DNA of 64,000 nt from Bacteroides pyogenes. GTDB taxonomy: Bacteria; Bacteroidota; Bacteroidia; Bacteroidales; Bacteroidaceae. The DNA lies in NCBI RefSeq assembly GCF_014196225.1, contig NZ_JACIDI010000016.1, positions 1 to 64,000 of the forward strand. The letters are read 5' to 3'. Numbering within the stretch: position 1 is the stretch's first letter; every line of letters begins with the position of its first letter. This document shows, piece after piece, positions 17,513-25,989 of this stretch. A program made the position numbers and the translations under genes. The notes beneath the pieces were generated by a model. The model did not search any database. It was not told the DNA's origin and saw only the letters and a program-made list of their open reading frames with translations.

Positions 17513-20500
17513 TTAAAATTTGAGATAAACCTGGAATGTATACGTAGTGGGAATCGGATAAGCAGCCCCATTGTAAGAAGCCTGTTCCGGGTCGAAATAC
17601 TTCACTTTATCTATCGTAAATATATTATTGGTAACAAACTCTAAATCGATTCCAGAAAGCCCCATCTTCTTGATCCAAGGCTTAGCATGCAATTTATAAC
17701 GAAGACTCAACTCTTGGAAACGAAGATAAGATCCGTTGCGTTTCCAGAAAGTAGACAATTGAGAGTTATTGGCATTGCCTCCATAAGATAAACGCGGGAA
17801 TTCTGCGTTCGGATTCTCAGTATCCGTTGTTCCCGAATACCATGCCGGCGTCCAGCGGTTTTTGGGGTTATTGGCCAATTTGATGACATTACCCAACTCT
17901 CCGTTGTAGAACGGAATCCAACCGGCATCATTACCTCCAAAACCGGAACGGTAATACTCAACTTTCGCAGCTCCTTTGAACAAAACAGCTACGGTCAGAT
18001 CCTTATAGTTGAAATCCACGCCAAATCCATACATCACACGGGGAACTTGATTGCCATAAGACAAAGGCACCTTATCATCGGCAGTAATTCTGCCATCGCC
18101 GTTTACATCGCGATACTTGATGTCACCCGGACGGACACGTCCGAACGAGCTTTGCTGATCAGGACTTGTATTGATTTCTTCTTTGCTCTTGAACAACCCT
18201 TCTGCAATGTAACCTCGTATCAAACCATAAGGTTTGTTGGTTACACTCAAATAGTCATAAGGAAGTTTGTTTTCCTCAAAATAATCTACAATATTCTGTG
18301 AGAACGTGTAGTTGGCGCGTAACGTAAAATTCATTTTCTTATTTATCTCATGGAAATATGAAATATTACCGTCCGAACCGTAACTGTGCATACGTCCCAC
18401 ATTGGATTTCGGGAAAGTAACCATACCTACATAGCGAGGCAAAGTAACTCTATCCTGGAAGATATGATCGCGTTCGTCGCGGAAGAAGTCTACCGTCACA
18501 GAAAGCTTATCTTTGAAAAATTTCGTATCGATACCCAGATTCGCTTTTTTGGCAACTTCCCATGTCAAATTATCGGCTCCGGTTTGTTTTTCTCTGATTC
18601 CGCGACCTACATATCCCCAATATACCGGAGCGTGATGGTCTATCAAAGTCAAATAAGGGAATCTTCCGCCACCGATTTGGTCGTTACCTGCCAATCCGTA
18701 AGAAGCGCGTATTTTAAAGAAGCTCAACCATGGCATGTTTTTGTTCACCCACTTGTAAGCCGTAGGCACCCAACCCACAGCAATTGAGGGGAAGAAACCG
18801 AAACGATCTCCTTTTTTAAATTGGGCAGAACCGGTATAACCAAAGTTTCCGTCGATAAAATAGCAGTTATTGTATCCGTAAGAAAGACGTCCGGACAAGT
18901 TCTGACGACGTTGAGGTATTGCGTTAATTCCCAATACGTCGGTACCCCAATTGGAACCTTGAGCATCCTCCATGTAATAAAAAAGAAGCGCGCCCACATT
19001 ATGGTTGCCGAAAGAACGGTTATAATCTGCTTTAGACTCCATATAATACTTCCGGTAAGTAACAGTATTCGAGAAGTAAGCCATATCCTGCTGTTTGTGA
19101 CGCAAAGTTTTAATCAAAGTACCCTGAGAAGTACGTCCCGAAGCACGATACAAGTTCGGGCTGATGAACCGACGTTCGTTAAAATTCCCCACATGCTCAG
19201 TCATGGCCTGTGCCGACAAAGTCAATCCTTTGAGTGCGCCGGTGAATTGTTGCGACAATTTAAGCGTAAGCACGTTCCGGTTATTATCTTGAGACCGGTA
19301 TCCCGTATGGTTCAACATTACATAAGGAGAGATCAAGTCATCCCTACCGTATGTAGGCATTGTTCCATCGGAATAAACAACCGGAAACATTAACGGGTTA
19401 AGCAAACGAACGGCGTTCCACACATCTTGCGTGCTTTGTCCACCGGGAGTAGTGTAATTTGAAATATGCCCATCGACACCGAAATAAAGTTTTGTATTTT
19501 TGGTCAGATTCATATCGATATTGGCACGATAAGTCAATCTCCGATAAGCCAGCGGCTCATCAAAAATATTTTCTTCCTGACGATAAGCGGCCCCTTCGTC
19601 CTGATATCCCAGAGAAAGGAAATAAGTAGCGATATCTCCACCGCCACGGGCACTGACGTAATAGTTTTGTTGCCAGGAGTTACGCTTCATGATTTCATCG
19701 GTCCAATTCACATCCGGATACAAATCCTTATCCAAACCGGATCTTATCAAGTCGAGTTGCAAGGTAGTATAGAGGTCTTCTTGTCCGGACATGGCACGCG
19801 CTTCGTTGGCAAGCAATGCATAGTCGTAAGCACCCAAATACTCAGGCAAGCGTTTGATGTGAGACATTTTCACAGTAGCGCGACCGGTAATGTTCAACTT
19901 GTCTTTTCCACCGCGCTTGGTAGTTACAAGCACAACACCGTTCGCTCCGCGTACACCGTAAACGGCTGTAGCCGAAGCGTCTTTCAAGATACTGAATGAT
20001 TCCACATCATCCGGGTCGATATCGTTAAGATTTCCTTCCAGTCCGTCGATAAGCACCAAAGCACCGCCTCCGGCACCAAAGGTACTGATACCGCGAATCC
20101 AGAAGTTCGAAAGATTCTTTCCCGGCTCACCCGAAGTCTGCATGGTGATAACACCTGCCAACCGACCACCGATCATGTTGCTCAGTGAAGTGGCGGGAGT
20201 CTTAATCTGACTGACATCCAGTGAAGAGATGGCTCCTACCACTGAAACTTTCTTCTGTGAACTCAAACCGGTGATAACTACTTCTTCAAGACTTTCTGAG
20301 TCCTCGGTCAACACAATTTTCAGTTTAGGCATATCTTTATTGATAAGAGTTTCCACCGATTTCATACCAACCGATTGTACCACCAAAACCGCATTAGCGT
20401 CTACTCTGATTTTAAATTTACCGTCTAAATCGGAAACAGTTCCTTTTCCGGGCATGTTTTTCACATAAACAGTAGCACCGGGAAACGGTTCGCCCGAATC

Positions 20501-20605
20501 ATCTACAACAATACCCGATACTGTAAATTGTTTCTTATCCTGGCTATATGCATCTAGCGGCGATAAGACCAACATGCATAATATAAATAATATATAGTTT
20601 CTCAT
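17513..20605 (-). CDS. SusC/RagA-family TonB-dependent transporter
   Basis: A 1030-residue outer-membrane transporter, partner of the SusD protein encoded next. The signal peptide spans 1-21 (ending DAYSQ). A carboxypeptidase-like domain follows (about 27-110: VSGIVVDDSGEPFPGATV), then the TonB box and plug (about 112-235: SLEEVVITGLSSQKK, SILKDASATAVYGVRGANG), then the barrel. It lacks the extra N-terminal STN domain that would couple it to an ECF anti-sigma pair, so operon control must come from elsewhere; the invertible promoter upstream supplies it. It lies 10 bases after the NHL/TIG gene. Confidence 0.96.
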   Translation of the reverse strand: MRNYILFILCMLVLSPLDAYSQDKKQFTVSGIVVDDSGEPFPGATVYVKNMPGKGTVSDLDGKFKIRVDANAVLVVQSVGMKSVETLINKDMPKLKIVLTEDSESLEEVVITGLSSQKKVSVVGAISSLDVSQIKTPATSLSNMIGGRLAGVITMQTSGEPGKNLSNFWIRGISTFGAGGGALVLIDGLEGNLNDIDPDDVESFSILKDASATAVYGVRGANGVVLVTTKRGGKDKLNITGRATVKMSHIKRLPEYLGAYDYALLANEARAMSGQEDLYTTLQLDLIRSGLDKDLYPDVNWTDEIMKRNSWQQNYYVSARGGGDIATYFLSLGYQDEGAAYRQEENIFDEPLAYRRLTYRANIDMNLTKNTKLYFGVDGHISNYTTPGGQSTQDVWNAVRLLNPLMFPVVYSDGTMPTYGRDDLISPYVMLNHTGYRSQDNNRNVLTLKLSQQFTGALKGLTLSAQAMTEHVGNFNERRFISPNLYRASGRTSQGTLIKTLRHKQQDMAYFSNTVTYRKYYMESKADYNRSFGNHNVGALLFYYMEDAQGSNWGTDVLGINAIPQRRQNLSGRLSYGYNNCYFIDGNFGYTGSAQFKKGDRFGFFPSIAVGWVPTAYKWVNKNMPWLSFFKIRASYGLAGNDQIGGGRFPYLTLIDHHAPVYWGYVGRGIREKQTGADNLTWEVAKKANLGIDTKFFKDKLSVTVDFFRDERDHIFQDRVTLPRYVGMVTFPKSNVGRMHSYGSDGNISYFHEINKKMNFTLRANYTFSQNIVDYFEENKLPYDYLSVTNKPYGLIRGYIAEGLFKSKEEINTSPDQQSSFGRVRPGDIKYRDVNGDGRITADDKVPLSYGNQVPRVMYGFGVDFNYKDLTVAVLFKGAAKVEYYRSGFGGNDAGWIPFYNGELGNVIKLANNPKNRWTPAWYSGTTDTENPNAEFPRLSYGGNANNSQLSTFWKRNGSYLRFQELSLRYKLHAKPWIKKMGLSGIDLEFVTNNIFTIDKVKYFDPEQASYNGAAYPIPTTYTFQVYLKF

Positions 20606-20615
20606 ACTTTAAAGA

Positions 20616-22085
20616 TTACTCAATGGATAATTTACGAATTACTCTGTTATACGTATCTGCCACGTATACAGTCTGTCCATCTTGGCTGACCGCTACTCCA
20701 AAAGGGAAATTGAATTTTGCGATATCCGGACCTCCATCCTGATGGCCTTTGGAACCGGGTATACCGATGGCTGTAGTCACAGTCGCTTTATCCTGCGGAA
20801 GCGTTGTATCGATAGTACGTATGCAACAATTGCCGGAGTCGGCGATATACAGTTTCCCGTCTTTCGTAAAGCAGATCTGACGAGGGTATTTGAATTTTGC
20901 ATTCTTGAGCAATCCGTCTTCCCAACCTTTACCGGCAACGATTCCTTCCCAGCATGCTTTTCCGGCATAGGGTTCGCCGTGGTATTCGTTAATGTCTTTA
21001 CCTTCCAACTGGTCGATATCCACAGTCCAAATCTCGTGCTTATCAGCCAGGCAGATAAAAAGCTTGTTTGTTTCAATCGGACTAAAGCTTATGTATGTGT
21101 CTCCTCCCCCATGCACTCCGATACTTTTCAACAGCACTTCCGTACGTCTTGTTTTCGGGTTGATACGCACCAACTGACCGTTATACATCACAGTATAAAG
21201 TTGCTTGTCATTCTTATTCACCACAAAGCTATACTTCCAGTTTCTCGTATCGATCTCCGGATATTGCTCATTCTTCAGCGCAAGCAATTTACGGGGTTGA
21301 TAATCCAATGCTTTGGCCATAGCCAGATAATGCATCCCCAAATCTGCCGGCACATATACCGTCTCCAATCCTTTCTCATCGGAAAAGGCCGGAGCATTGG
21401 GGCGTTCTATCTGATTCTCGGAAAGGAGAACTACATCCTTTCTCGTCAACGAAGCCTTCAAAACATTACCGCTTGAATTGTTTCCATCGGTTTTCTTACA
21501 ATAAATATCACCGCCTTTTTCCGCGCTACCCGAGTCGAACGTACGCTCGACAATAAAGATGTTGTCTTCATCGTCCAAGCAGATAAATCCCGGAGCCGAC
21601 AAAGTCGTTGTATTTAAATCCGCGGCTTTAGTTGGCTGAGGATTCGTAGACACCTGCCCTATCACAGTAGTCACCGAAGTTTGAGTCTTGTAAATAAAAG
21701 GATGGGAAGACTTGCCCGAATATACTTCTTCTTTTCCGGGCATCTTCCGTTCTACAACTAAATCAATGTTACGCTTGTAAGTAAGTCCGGAAGGGACATA
21801 CACATAAAGTTTCTCACCGTTAGACGAAACCAGACCGCCTTTACGCCTTACTTGGTCTTCGTCAACAAAATACACACTCAGTCCGGTTGTGTCCGCACCG
21901 AAGTTTTTCCCCTCAATAATCATAGGGGTCGCAATTCCTCCCGAGTCGGGATAAAAATCTTCAATAACAATGTCCTGATTGGGGTTAAAGGCTGTACCGC
22001 CGCCTGAATCTTTTTTGTCGGAACAAGACATGACCCAACAGCAGATGTAAACTGCCCCCAGCAGTTTCAGTGTTGTGTTTCTCAT
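20616..22085 (-). CDS. IPT/TIG plus NHL-repeat lipoprotein
   Basis: A 489-residue lipoprotein with signal ending at VMSCSDKKD. An IPT/TIG immunoglobulin-like domain covers about 38-125 (VIEDFYPDSGGIATPMII). The rest is an NHL-type beta-propeller; clear blades include PRQICFTKDGKLYIADSGN and FGVAVSQDGQTVYVADTYNR near the C-terminus. It is probably surface-exposed and binds glycan or protein; no catalytic residues are evident. It is the first gene of the peptidase operon and so the first coding sequence reached when the upstream invertible promoter faces left. Confidence 0.88.
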   Translation of the reverse strand: MRNTTLKLLGAVYICCWVMSCSDKKDSGGGTAFNPNQDIVIEDFYPDSGGIATPMIIEGKNFGADTTGLSVYFVDEDQVRRKGGLVSSNGEKLYVYVPSGLTYKRNIDLVVERKMPGKEEVYSGKSSHPFIYKTQTSVTTVIGQVSTNPQPTKAADLNTTTLSAPGFICLDDEDNIFIVERTFDSGSAEKGGDIYCKKTDGNNSSGNVLKASLTRKDVVLLSENQIERPNAPAFSDEKGLETVYVPADLGMHYLAMAKALDYQPRKLLALKNEQYPEIDTRNWKYSFVVNKNDKQLYTVMYNGQLVRINPKTRRTEVLLKSIGVHGGGDTYISFSPIETNKLFICLADKHEIWTVDIDQLEGKDINEYHGEPYAGKACWEGIVAGKGWEDGLLKNAKFKYPRQICFTKDGKLYIADSGNCCIRTIDTTLPQDKATVTTAIGIPGSKGHQDGGPDIAKFNFPFGVAVSQDGQTVYVADTYNRVIRKLSIE

Positions 22086-22268
22086 TTTAACGTGTTTTTA
22101 AAAATTAGTGAATAGATAAAATAGTTTTTCTCACTTATAAGAGAATCGAGTGTTTTATTTTAATGTATCAATTTTGTTTTATAATCAGTAAAATGCTAAT
22201 TTTCTCATTGTGTTTATGAATTGGTTCAATCATATTTAGATTCCAGGTCATATTTAGATTCCAAGTCC
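22086..22268 (-). promoter_or_regulatory. operon leader outside the invertible segment
   Basis: AT-rich and without a coding sequence. No CAAAnnTA (the minus-strand form of the -7 element) occurs here, so the operon has no visible fixed promoter. It would act as the untranslated leader when the invertible promoter faces left. An 18-bp tandem repeat lies at its right end. Confidence 0.6.
22230..22265. repeat. 18-bp direct tandem repeat (2 copies)
   Basis: TCATATTTAGATTCCAGG (22230-22247) is followed by the same unit with one change (22248-22265). It lies 3 bases outside the left inverted repeat. It could be an accessory protein site for inversion or a leader-RNA element. Confidence 0.8.
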
Positions 22269-22291
22269 GTTACTTTGTAGGTAACGGGAAA
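22269..22291 (+). repeat. left inverted repeat of invertible segment (IRL)
   Basis: A 23-bp sequence beginning GTTACTTTGTAGGTAAC, perfectly inverted at 22544-22566. Inside each repeat GTTAC and GTAAC flank a 7-base spacer, the layout of a tyrosine-recombinase core site. Confidence 0.93.
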
Positions 22292-22501
22292 CCTTTGCCC
22301 GAACCGTATTAAAGCATCTATTATGGAAAAACTCTTAAGAAAGTCGACAACTATTTTACCCCTGCTTCCGGACGGCGGCAGAGGGGAGGGGACCCTTTCT
22401 CAAAGAATAAAGAAAATTAATGGGTACCTAAAATAAAAAGTCACATTGATTTACTTGTTCTGTTCTTTTTTTTATCGTTAATCTGAAAAAAAAGAATTTT
22501 A

Positions 22502-22533
22502 TTTGTTTTTTGAAAGAAAAATACTCATATTTG
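22502..22533 (+). promoter_or_regulatory. promoter carried on the invertible segment
   Basis: TTTG (22502-22505) and CATATTTG (22526-22533) are 20 bases apart; the second differs from TAnnTTTG at one position. The predicted start, near 22539, is just inside the right repeat, so the transcript would cross the repeat into flanking DNA. After inversion the same promoter would read left across IRL into the NHL/TIG-susC-susD operon. Confidence 0.72.
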
Positions 22534-22543
22534 CACCCAATAT

Positions 22544-22566
22544 TTTCCCGTTACCTACAAAGTAAC
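22544..22566 (-). repeat. right inverted repeat of invertible segment (IRR)
   Basis: The exact inverted copy of 22269-22291. The match stops at both outer ends (C at 22268 versus A at 22567) and at the inner end after 23 bases. Confidence 0.93.
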
Positions 22567-22576
22567 AGACAAAAAA

Positions 22577-23515
22577 TCAGACTACTAATCCATATCCTGA
22601 ACGTTTTACAAAATCGACTACCCTTCTGTTGGCTTCATCAATTTTCTTGTTTCTGAAAGGTTTCAAATAAGTTTCCGTCACCGTAATGGAAGAATGCCCC
22701 ATGGCTTCGGAAATGATGCCGGGGTGTATCTCGCAATAGTAAGCCGTGGTGGCCCATGTGTGGCGGGCGGTGTACGAACTAAGCCGGTCGGCAAGGCCGA
22801 GACGCTTACCCAATAATGCCAGACGGTAGTTGAAGCTGCGCAATGCCAGCTGATACTCGCGATATGCCTCGCGACTGCCTTCCCGGCTCCGAAGAATCGG
22901 AAAAAGGTAGGGGCTGTGGGGGTTGCAGTCTTTGTGCTTTTTCAGCAGCAGCATGGCTTCGGGAGTGAGCGTGACCGACAGGGAGCGACCGGTCTTGCGG
23001 CGGCGGTAGGTGATAACATTACCCCGCAAATCGCTTTTGCGCAGATAGGCCAAATCGACAAACGGCAAGCCGCGAAGCAGGAACATGAGCGCGAAAAGCT
23101 CTTGCGCGCGCTTCAACGGCGGGGGTACGGAACTTTCCCGGGGAAGGCTGCCGAGCACTTTGCGCATCTCGTCGCCGTCGAGGGCCTTGCGGCGGTCGGC
23201 GCGGGTACCGGTGTAGACCGAACGGAACAGGCGGGGCACGTGCTCAGCCTTGCCACGGTCCACCGCACGGTTGTAGACGGCACGCAACGTGCGCAGATAG
23301 GTGGATACGGTGTTCCAACTGCAACCGCGGGCACGAAGATAAACTTCGAAACCTTTAAGCCATTCCGGAGTGATATCCACAAAACGTAGCAAATCATCTC
23401 CATGAAAACCAAGAACAGCATTCAGGCTGCTGCGATAAACATGGGCTGTACCCAGATTGCCGGAATCTTGAAGCTCACCGACCACATCTCTCATGAAAAA
23501 AATAAAGTTGCTCAT
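22577..23515 (-). CDS. tyrosine recombinase (promoter invertase)
   Basis: A 312-residue site-specific recombinase of the Bacteroides invertase type. An N-terminal SAM-like core-binding domain (about 1-95) is followed by the catalytic domain. Visible catalytic residues are R148 (FLLRGLPF), K174 (RRRKTG), R251 (SYTARHTW), H273 (AMGHSS) and the nucleophile Y283 (TETYL). Y248 replaces the first His of the usual HxxR box. There is no arm-binding N-terminal domain, unlike conjugative-transposon integrases. It stands alone, divergent from the antiporter gene and 10 bases from IRR, so it is the obvious candidate to flip the 22269-22566 segment. A -7 element at 23555-23562 precedes it. Confidence 0.93.
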   Translation of the reverse strand: MSNFIFFMRDVVGELQDSGNLGTAHVYRSSLNAVLGFHGDDLLRFVDITPEWLKGFEVYLRARGCSWNTVSTYLRTLRAVYNRAVDRGKAEHVPRLFRSVYTGTRADRRKALDGDEMRKVLGSLPRESSVPPPLKRAQELFALMFLLRGLPFVDLAYLRKSDLRGNVITYRRRKTGRSLSVTLTPEAMLLLKKHKDCNPHSPYLFPILRSREGSREAYREYQLALRSFNYRLALLGKRLGLADRLSSYTARHTWATTAYYCEIHPGIISEAMGHSSITVTETYLKPFRNKKIDEANRRVVDFVKRSGYGLVV

Positions 23516-23554
23516 AAACTATAAAATTCACTTATATAACCTTTAATGAGGTAA

Positions 23555-23562
23555 CAAAATTA
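23555..23562 (-). promoter_or_regulatory. -7 element of the recombinase gene
   Basis: CAAAATTA on the plus strand is TAATTTTG on the minus strand, matching TAnnTTTG, about 40 bases upstream of the ATG. No clear -33 partner is seen. Confidence 0.45.
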
Positions 23563-23628
23563 CTTAAACATCAATTATCAATTGAAATATTTAAATTAAT
23601 TTACAACACTACTTACCTATCTCTTTAT

Positions 23629-23636
23629 TAACTTTG
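23629..23636 (+). promoter_or_regulatory. -7 element of the antiporter gene
   Basis: TAACTTTG matches TAnnTTTG and predicts a leader of about 24 bases to the ATG at 23667. Confidence 0.55.
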
Positions 23637-23666
23637 TGTCTTTAAATAAAAACAATCTTATTCCTT

Positions 23667-24968
23667 ATGACTAATGAAACAAGAAAAAACAGTCGCGCCG
23701 GAAACTGGTGGGCGCTGAGTCCGTTGCTCGTATTTCTTTGCTTGTATCTGGTAACTTCGCTTATCATCAACGACTTTTACAAAGTTCCCATCACTGTGGC
23801 CTTCCTGATTTCGTCGTGTTATGCCATCGTCATCACACGGGGATTGAAGCCGGAGCAGCGAATCTATCAGTTCTCGGTGGGAGCTTCGAACAAGAATATC
23901 ATGCTGATGATCTGGATTTTCATCCTTGCCGGGGCTTTCGCGCAGAGCGCCAAGCAGATGGGAGCTATCGACGCCACAGTGAATCTGACATTGCACTTTC
24001 TCCCGGACAATCTGTTGCTGGCGGGCATATTTATCGCCGCATGCTTCATCTCCCTGTCTATCGGAACCAGCGTGGGAACAATAGTCGCCCTGACGCCCGT
24101 TGCCGCAGGACTGGCGGAAAAGACCGGCATCGATCTTGCGTTTATGGTAGCGATTGTCGTCGGCGGCTCGTTTTTCGGCGACAACCTGTCGTTCATATCC
24201 GACACTACGATTGCTTCGACGAAAACGCAGGAGTGCGTGATGCGCGACAAGTTTCGCGTAAACTCCATGATTGTAGTCCCGGCGGCTCTTATCGTACTGG
24301 CGATATACGTCTTTCAGGGGCTGTCTGTCACCGCTCCGGCGCATACGCAAACGATAGAATGGGTCAAAGTGATTCCGTATATCACCGTTCTGGGCACGGC
24401 AATCGCAGGGGTAAACGTGATGATCGTACTTCTCGTGGGAGCCATCATGAGCGGCATCATCGGCATATCCACCGGCAGTCTCGACCTCTTCGGATGGTTC
24501 GGCGCGATGGGAGAAGGCATCACCGGGATGGGCGAGCTCATCATCATCACCCTGCTGGCGGGAGGAATGCTCGAAACCATCCGCTACAACGGGGGGATAG
24601 ACTTTATCATCGAACGGCTGACACGACGTGTAAACGGGAAGCGGGGAGCCGAGTTGAGCATTGCCGCGCTGGTCGGTATCGCCAATCTGTGCACTGCAAA
24701 CAACACCATCGCCATTATCACAACCGGCCCGATAGCGAAAGACATTGCCCGCAGGTTCCATCTCGACAGAAGAAAAACGGCCAGCATACTCGATACGTTC
24801 TCGTGTCTGATACAGGGCATCATCCCCTACGGAGCGCAGATGTTGATTGCCGCCGGACTGGCAAACATCTCTCCGCTGCACATCATCGGCAACCTTTACT
24901 ACCCGTTCACAATGGGGATTTTTGCGCTGGGGGCCATTCTGCTGCGATATCCGAGAAAATATTCCTGA
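23667..24968 (+). CDS. NhaC-type Na+/H+ antiporter
   Basis: A 433-residue inner-membrane protein with about ten to eleven transmembrane helices, of the NhaC/ion-transporter superfamily. Typical motifs are SIGTSVGTIVALTPVAAGL and the re-entrant GGSFFGDNLSFISDTTIAS in the first half, and NLCTANNTIAIITTGPIAK in the second. It exchanges sodium (or an organic ion such as malate or lactate) for protons; the substrate is not decidable from sequence. It is a single-gene unit divergent from the recombinase. The opposite strand carries a long shadow reading frame with no protein-like features. Confidence 0.9.
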   Translation: MTNETRKNSRAGNWWALSPLLVFLCLYLVTSLIINDFYKVPITVAFLISSCYAIVITRGLKPEQRIYQFSVGASNKNIMLMIWIFILAGAFAQSAKQMGAIDATVNLTLHFLPDNLLLAGIFIAACFISLSIGTSVGTIVALTPVAAGLAEKTGIDLAFMVAIVVGGSFFGDNLSFISDTTIASTKTQECVMRDKFRVNSMIVVPAALIVLAIYVFQGLSVTAPAHTQTIEWVKVIPYITVLGTAIAGVNVMIVLLVGAIMSGIIGISTGSLDLFGWFGAMGEGITGMGELIIITLLAGGMLETIRYNGGIDFIIERLTRRVNGKRGAELSIAALVGIANLCTANNTIAIITTGPIAKDIARRFHLDRRKTASILDTFSCLIQGIIPYGAQMLIAAGLANISPLHIIGNLYYPFTMGIFALGAILLRYPRKYS

Positions 24969-25012
24969 AAGAAAAATGACGCGGAAACGCTTGCCGTTCA
25001 AAAGAAAAAGCG

Positions 25013-25020
25013 TATCTTTG
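25013..25020 (+). promoter_or_regulatory. rpsP promoter
   Basis: TATCTTTG at 25013-25020, with CTTG at 24990-24993 about 19 bases upstream as a weak -33 match. Confidence 0.65.
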
Positions 25021-25083
25021 CAGCCGCTATTACGAGATAGTAGCATATAATTCAAATCATTAATAAAAAAACATTTATTTAAA

Positions 25084-25638
25084 ATGGCAACTAAAATCAG
25101 ATTGCAGAGACACGGACGTAAAGGTTACGCGTTTTATTCAATTGTAATTGCAGACAGCAGAGCACCACGTGATGGTAAATTTATTGAGAAGATCGGTACA
25201 TACAACCCGAATACCGATCCTGCTACGGTAGATTTGAATTTCGACTCTGCACTGGGATGGGTACTGAAAGGCGCACAGCCGACAGACACGGTACGCAACA
25301 TCCTTTCCCGCGAAGGTGTATACATGAAGAAGCACTTGTTGGGCGGTGTAGCTAAAGGCGCATTCGGAGAAGCAGAAGCAGAAGCTAAGTTCGAGGCTTG
25401 GAAAAACAACAAGCAATCGGGTCTGGCCGCGCTGAAAGCAAAGCAAGAAGAAGCCAAGAAAGCAGAGGCTAAAGCACGTTTGGAAGCAGAAAAGAAAGTG
25501 AACGAAGCAAAAGCGAAAGCTCTCGCCGAAAAGAAAGCCGCTGAAGAAGCAGAGAAAGCTGCTGCCGAAGCACCTGCCGAAGAAGCAGCAGAAGCACCCG
25601 CAGAAGAAGCGCCTGCAACAGAAGCTGCCGCCGAATAA
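25084..25638 (+). CDS. rpsP: 30S ribosomal protein S16
   Basis: A 184-residue ribosomal protein of the small-subunit body. Residues 1-80 are the conserved S16 fold ([39 protein letters not shown] is seen in parts). From about 105 to the end is an extension rich in Ala, Glu and Lys, likely an extended helix, typical of Bacteroidales S16 and absent from the ~82-residue E. coli protein. It is monocistronic here, with its own promoter and terminator, rather than in the rpsP-rimM-trmD operon of many bacteria. Confidence 0.97.
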   Translation: MATKIRLQRHGRKGYAFYSIVIADSRAPRDGKFIEKIGTYNPNTDPATVDLNFDSALGWVLKGAQPTDTVRNILSREGVYMKKHLLGGVAKGAFGEAEAEAKFEAWKNNKQSGLAALKAKQEEAKKAEAKARLEAEKKVNEAKAKALAEKKAAEEAEKAAAEAPAEEAAEAPAEEAPATEAAAE

Positions 25639-25677
25639 ATTCCGGCAAGCTGCTGACAAGGGCTTTGAAAAAAGCAT

Positions 25678-25711
25678 AAATCCTCTCCGGCCAAGCCGAA
25701 GGGGATTTTTT
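25678..25711 (+). terminator. rpsP terminator
   Basis: AAATCC...GGATTT outer arms and CCGGC/GCCG inner arms around a CAA loop, followed by TTTTTTATTTAT. Confidence 0.8.
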
Positions 25712-25989
25712 ATTTATGTCGGGAGTTGAAGCATTATCAGTCGACAGGAATGGTAAAAGACCGTTTCAAACGTTCTTTTCAAGCTGTTCACCGGTTACCT
25801 TTGAGTCTGTCTTCCGCCTGACCTGCCTCATTTTATCGGTCACATCGCCCAACATCGTTCTTTACCAAACAGAAAGAGTGCTCCGGGAGCAACCTTCAAC
25901 AGAACATAAGTGGAGGATGAAGAAAATGCCGACTTCCCGTTTATGAAAAGCATCCTCTCCGCCGGAGGTTCTGCCCGGTGCTATAAACA

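Larger units (their letters stand above)
22269..22566. other. invertible promoter segment
   Basis: A 298-bp segment bounded by perfect 23-bp inverted repeats with 252 bp between them. It contains one good Bacteroides promoter near the right end and no convincing gene. It lies between the peptidase operon and an orphan tyrosine recombinase whose stop codon is 10 bases from the right repeat. This is the architecture of the phase-variable promoters known in Bacteroides. In the sequenced orientation the promoter points right, away from the operon. Confidence 0.88.

Noticed and set aside
22323-22436. A 37-codon open frame inside the invertible segment (MEKLLRKSTT...)
   Set aside because: It has no promoter in front of it in this orientation and no recognisable features; the segment is explained by its promoter and repeats.
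23658-25055. A 465-codon open frame opposite the NhaC-type antiporter gene
   Set aside because: It is rich in charged and polar residues with no hydrophobic core, while the plus strand encodes a clear multi-helix transporter.
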